Both the position numbers and the translations under genes were made by a program. The notes beneath the pieces were generated by a model that worked only from the letters and a program-made list of their open reading frames with translations, made no database searches and was not told the origin of the DNA. Shown here in pieces: positions 49,502 to 49,614 of a DNA stretch of 49,614 bases. Source of the stretch: Eubacteriales bacterium. GTDB taxonomy: Bacteria > Bacillota_A > Clostridia > Lachnospirales > Lachnospiraceae. The first letter of the stretch is position 1. Each line of letters starts with the position of its first letter. Location: assembly GCA_030533315.1 (NCBI GenBank), contig JAUNJL010000012.1, positions 1 to 49,614 of the forward strand, written 5' to 3'.

Positions 49502-49614
49502 TTAGAACAGGCCGGTGATCCTTCCGGTCTCGTCCACGTCGATCTTTTCCGCGGCGGGCACCTTGGGAAGGCCGGGCATGGTCATGATCTCTCCCGTGAG
49601 GGCCACGATGAAGC
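49502..49614 (-). CDS. fhs: Formate-tetrahydrofolate ligase, C-terminal end (partial)
   Basis: The minus strand from the right edge reads [20 protein letters not shown] and ends [10 protein letters not shown] before a TAA at 49502-49504. This is the well conserved C-terminus of formate-tetrahydrofolate ligase, which makes 10-formyl-THF from formate and ATP. Only 37 codons are in the window. It is followed by fchA and folD, giving the formate-to-methylene branch of one-carbon metabolism in order. Confidence 0.9.
   Translation of the reverse strand, partial: FIVALTGEIMTMPGLPKVPAAEKIDVDETGRITGLF

Overview
The window looks like chromosomal DNA from a GC-rich, spore-forming, strictly anaerobic clostridium, most likely a Lachnospiraceae-type gut Firmicute. 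The evidence is sporulation genes (gerW, spoIVA), a complete Rnf complex, an NfnAB-type transhydrogenase, Rex, and the formyl/methenyl/methylene-tetrahydrofolate enzymes, together with strong AGGAGG ribosome sites and TTGACA/TATAAT promoters. Nearly all genes lie on the minus strand. The plus-strand exceptions are a YprB-like nuclease, an ABC-F protein and a 58-residue membrane protein. No rRNA, tRNA, CRISPR array, phage or insertion sequence was seen.

Layout, left to right. 1-10 kb is a sporulation, envelope and recombination block: gerW with its DUF2953 partner, a Nudix hydrolase, a SEDS glycosyltransferase with its class B PBP, a U32 peptidase, zapA, and ruvAB. 10.4-16.4 kb holds rnfCDGEAB, transcribed C to B, behind a CmpB-type membrane protein. 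16.8-20.2 kb holds the YprB-like nuclease and nfnAB. 20.4-26.1 kb holds a TepA/ClpP-like protease and a five-gene cassette: circularly permuted ATP-grasp, alpha-E, transglutaminase, an M14 aspartoacylase-like enzyme, and a second M14 protein that has lost its catalytic residues. The cassette has a near-consensus promoter, a structured leader RNA with mutually exclusive pairings, and its own terminator. 26.3-31.4 kb is housekeeping: yebC, an antitoxin-less mazF, alr, nnrD and rex. 31.5-39.4 kb has an ABC-F gene behind a leader terminator, icd, a broken subtilase, a LysR regulator and a GGDEF-EAL protein. 40-45.7 kb is a surface operon: secreted transglutaminase, MBOAT acyltransferase, SGNH/DHHW acyl-transfer partner, SH3 protein, then a cell-wall-repeat transglutaminase interrupted at a G8 tract. 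45.9-49.6 kb ends with spoIVA, folD, fchA and the 3' end of fhs.

How the genes fit together. Rnf links ferredoxin and NAD to an ion gradient. Nfn links ferredoxin, NADH and NADPH. Rex senses the NADH/NAD ratio. The Fhs-FchA-FolD set carries one-carbon units. FolD here lacks the two residues needed for cyclohydrolase activity, so FchA probably supplies that step. The two most interesting areas are the ATP-grasp cassette with its leader RNA and pseudoenzyme, and the surface acylation/transglutaminase operon with a possible poly-G on/off switch.
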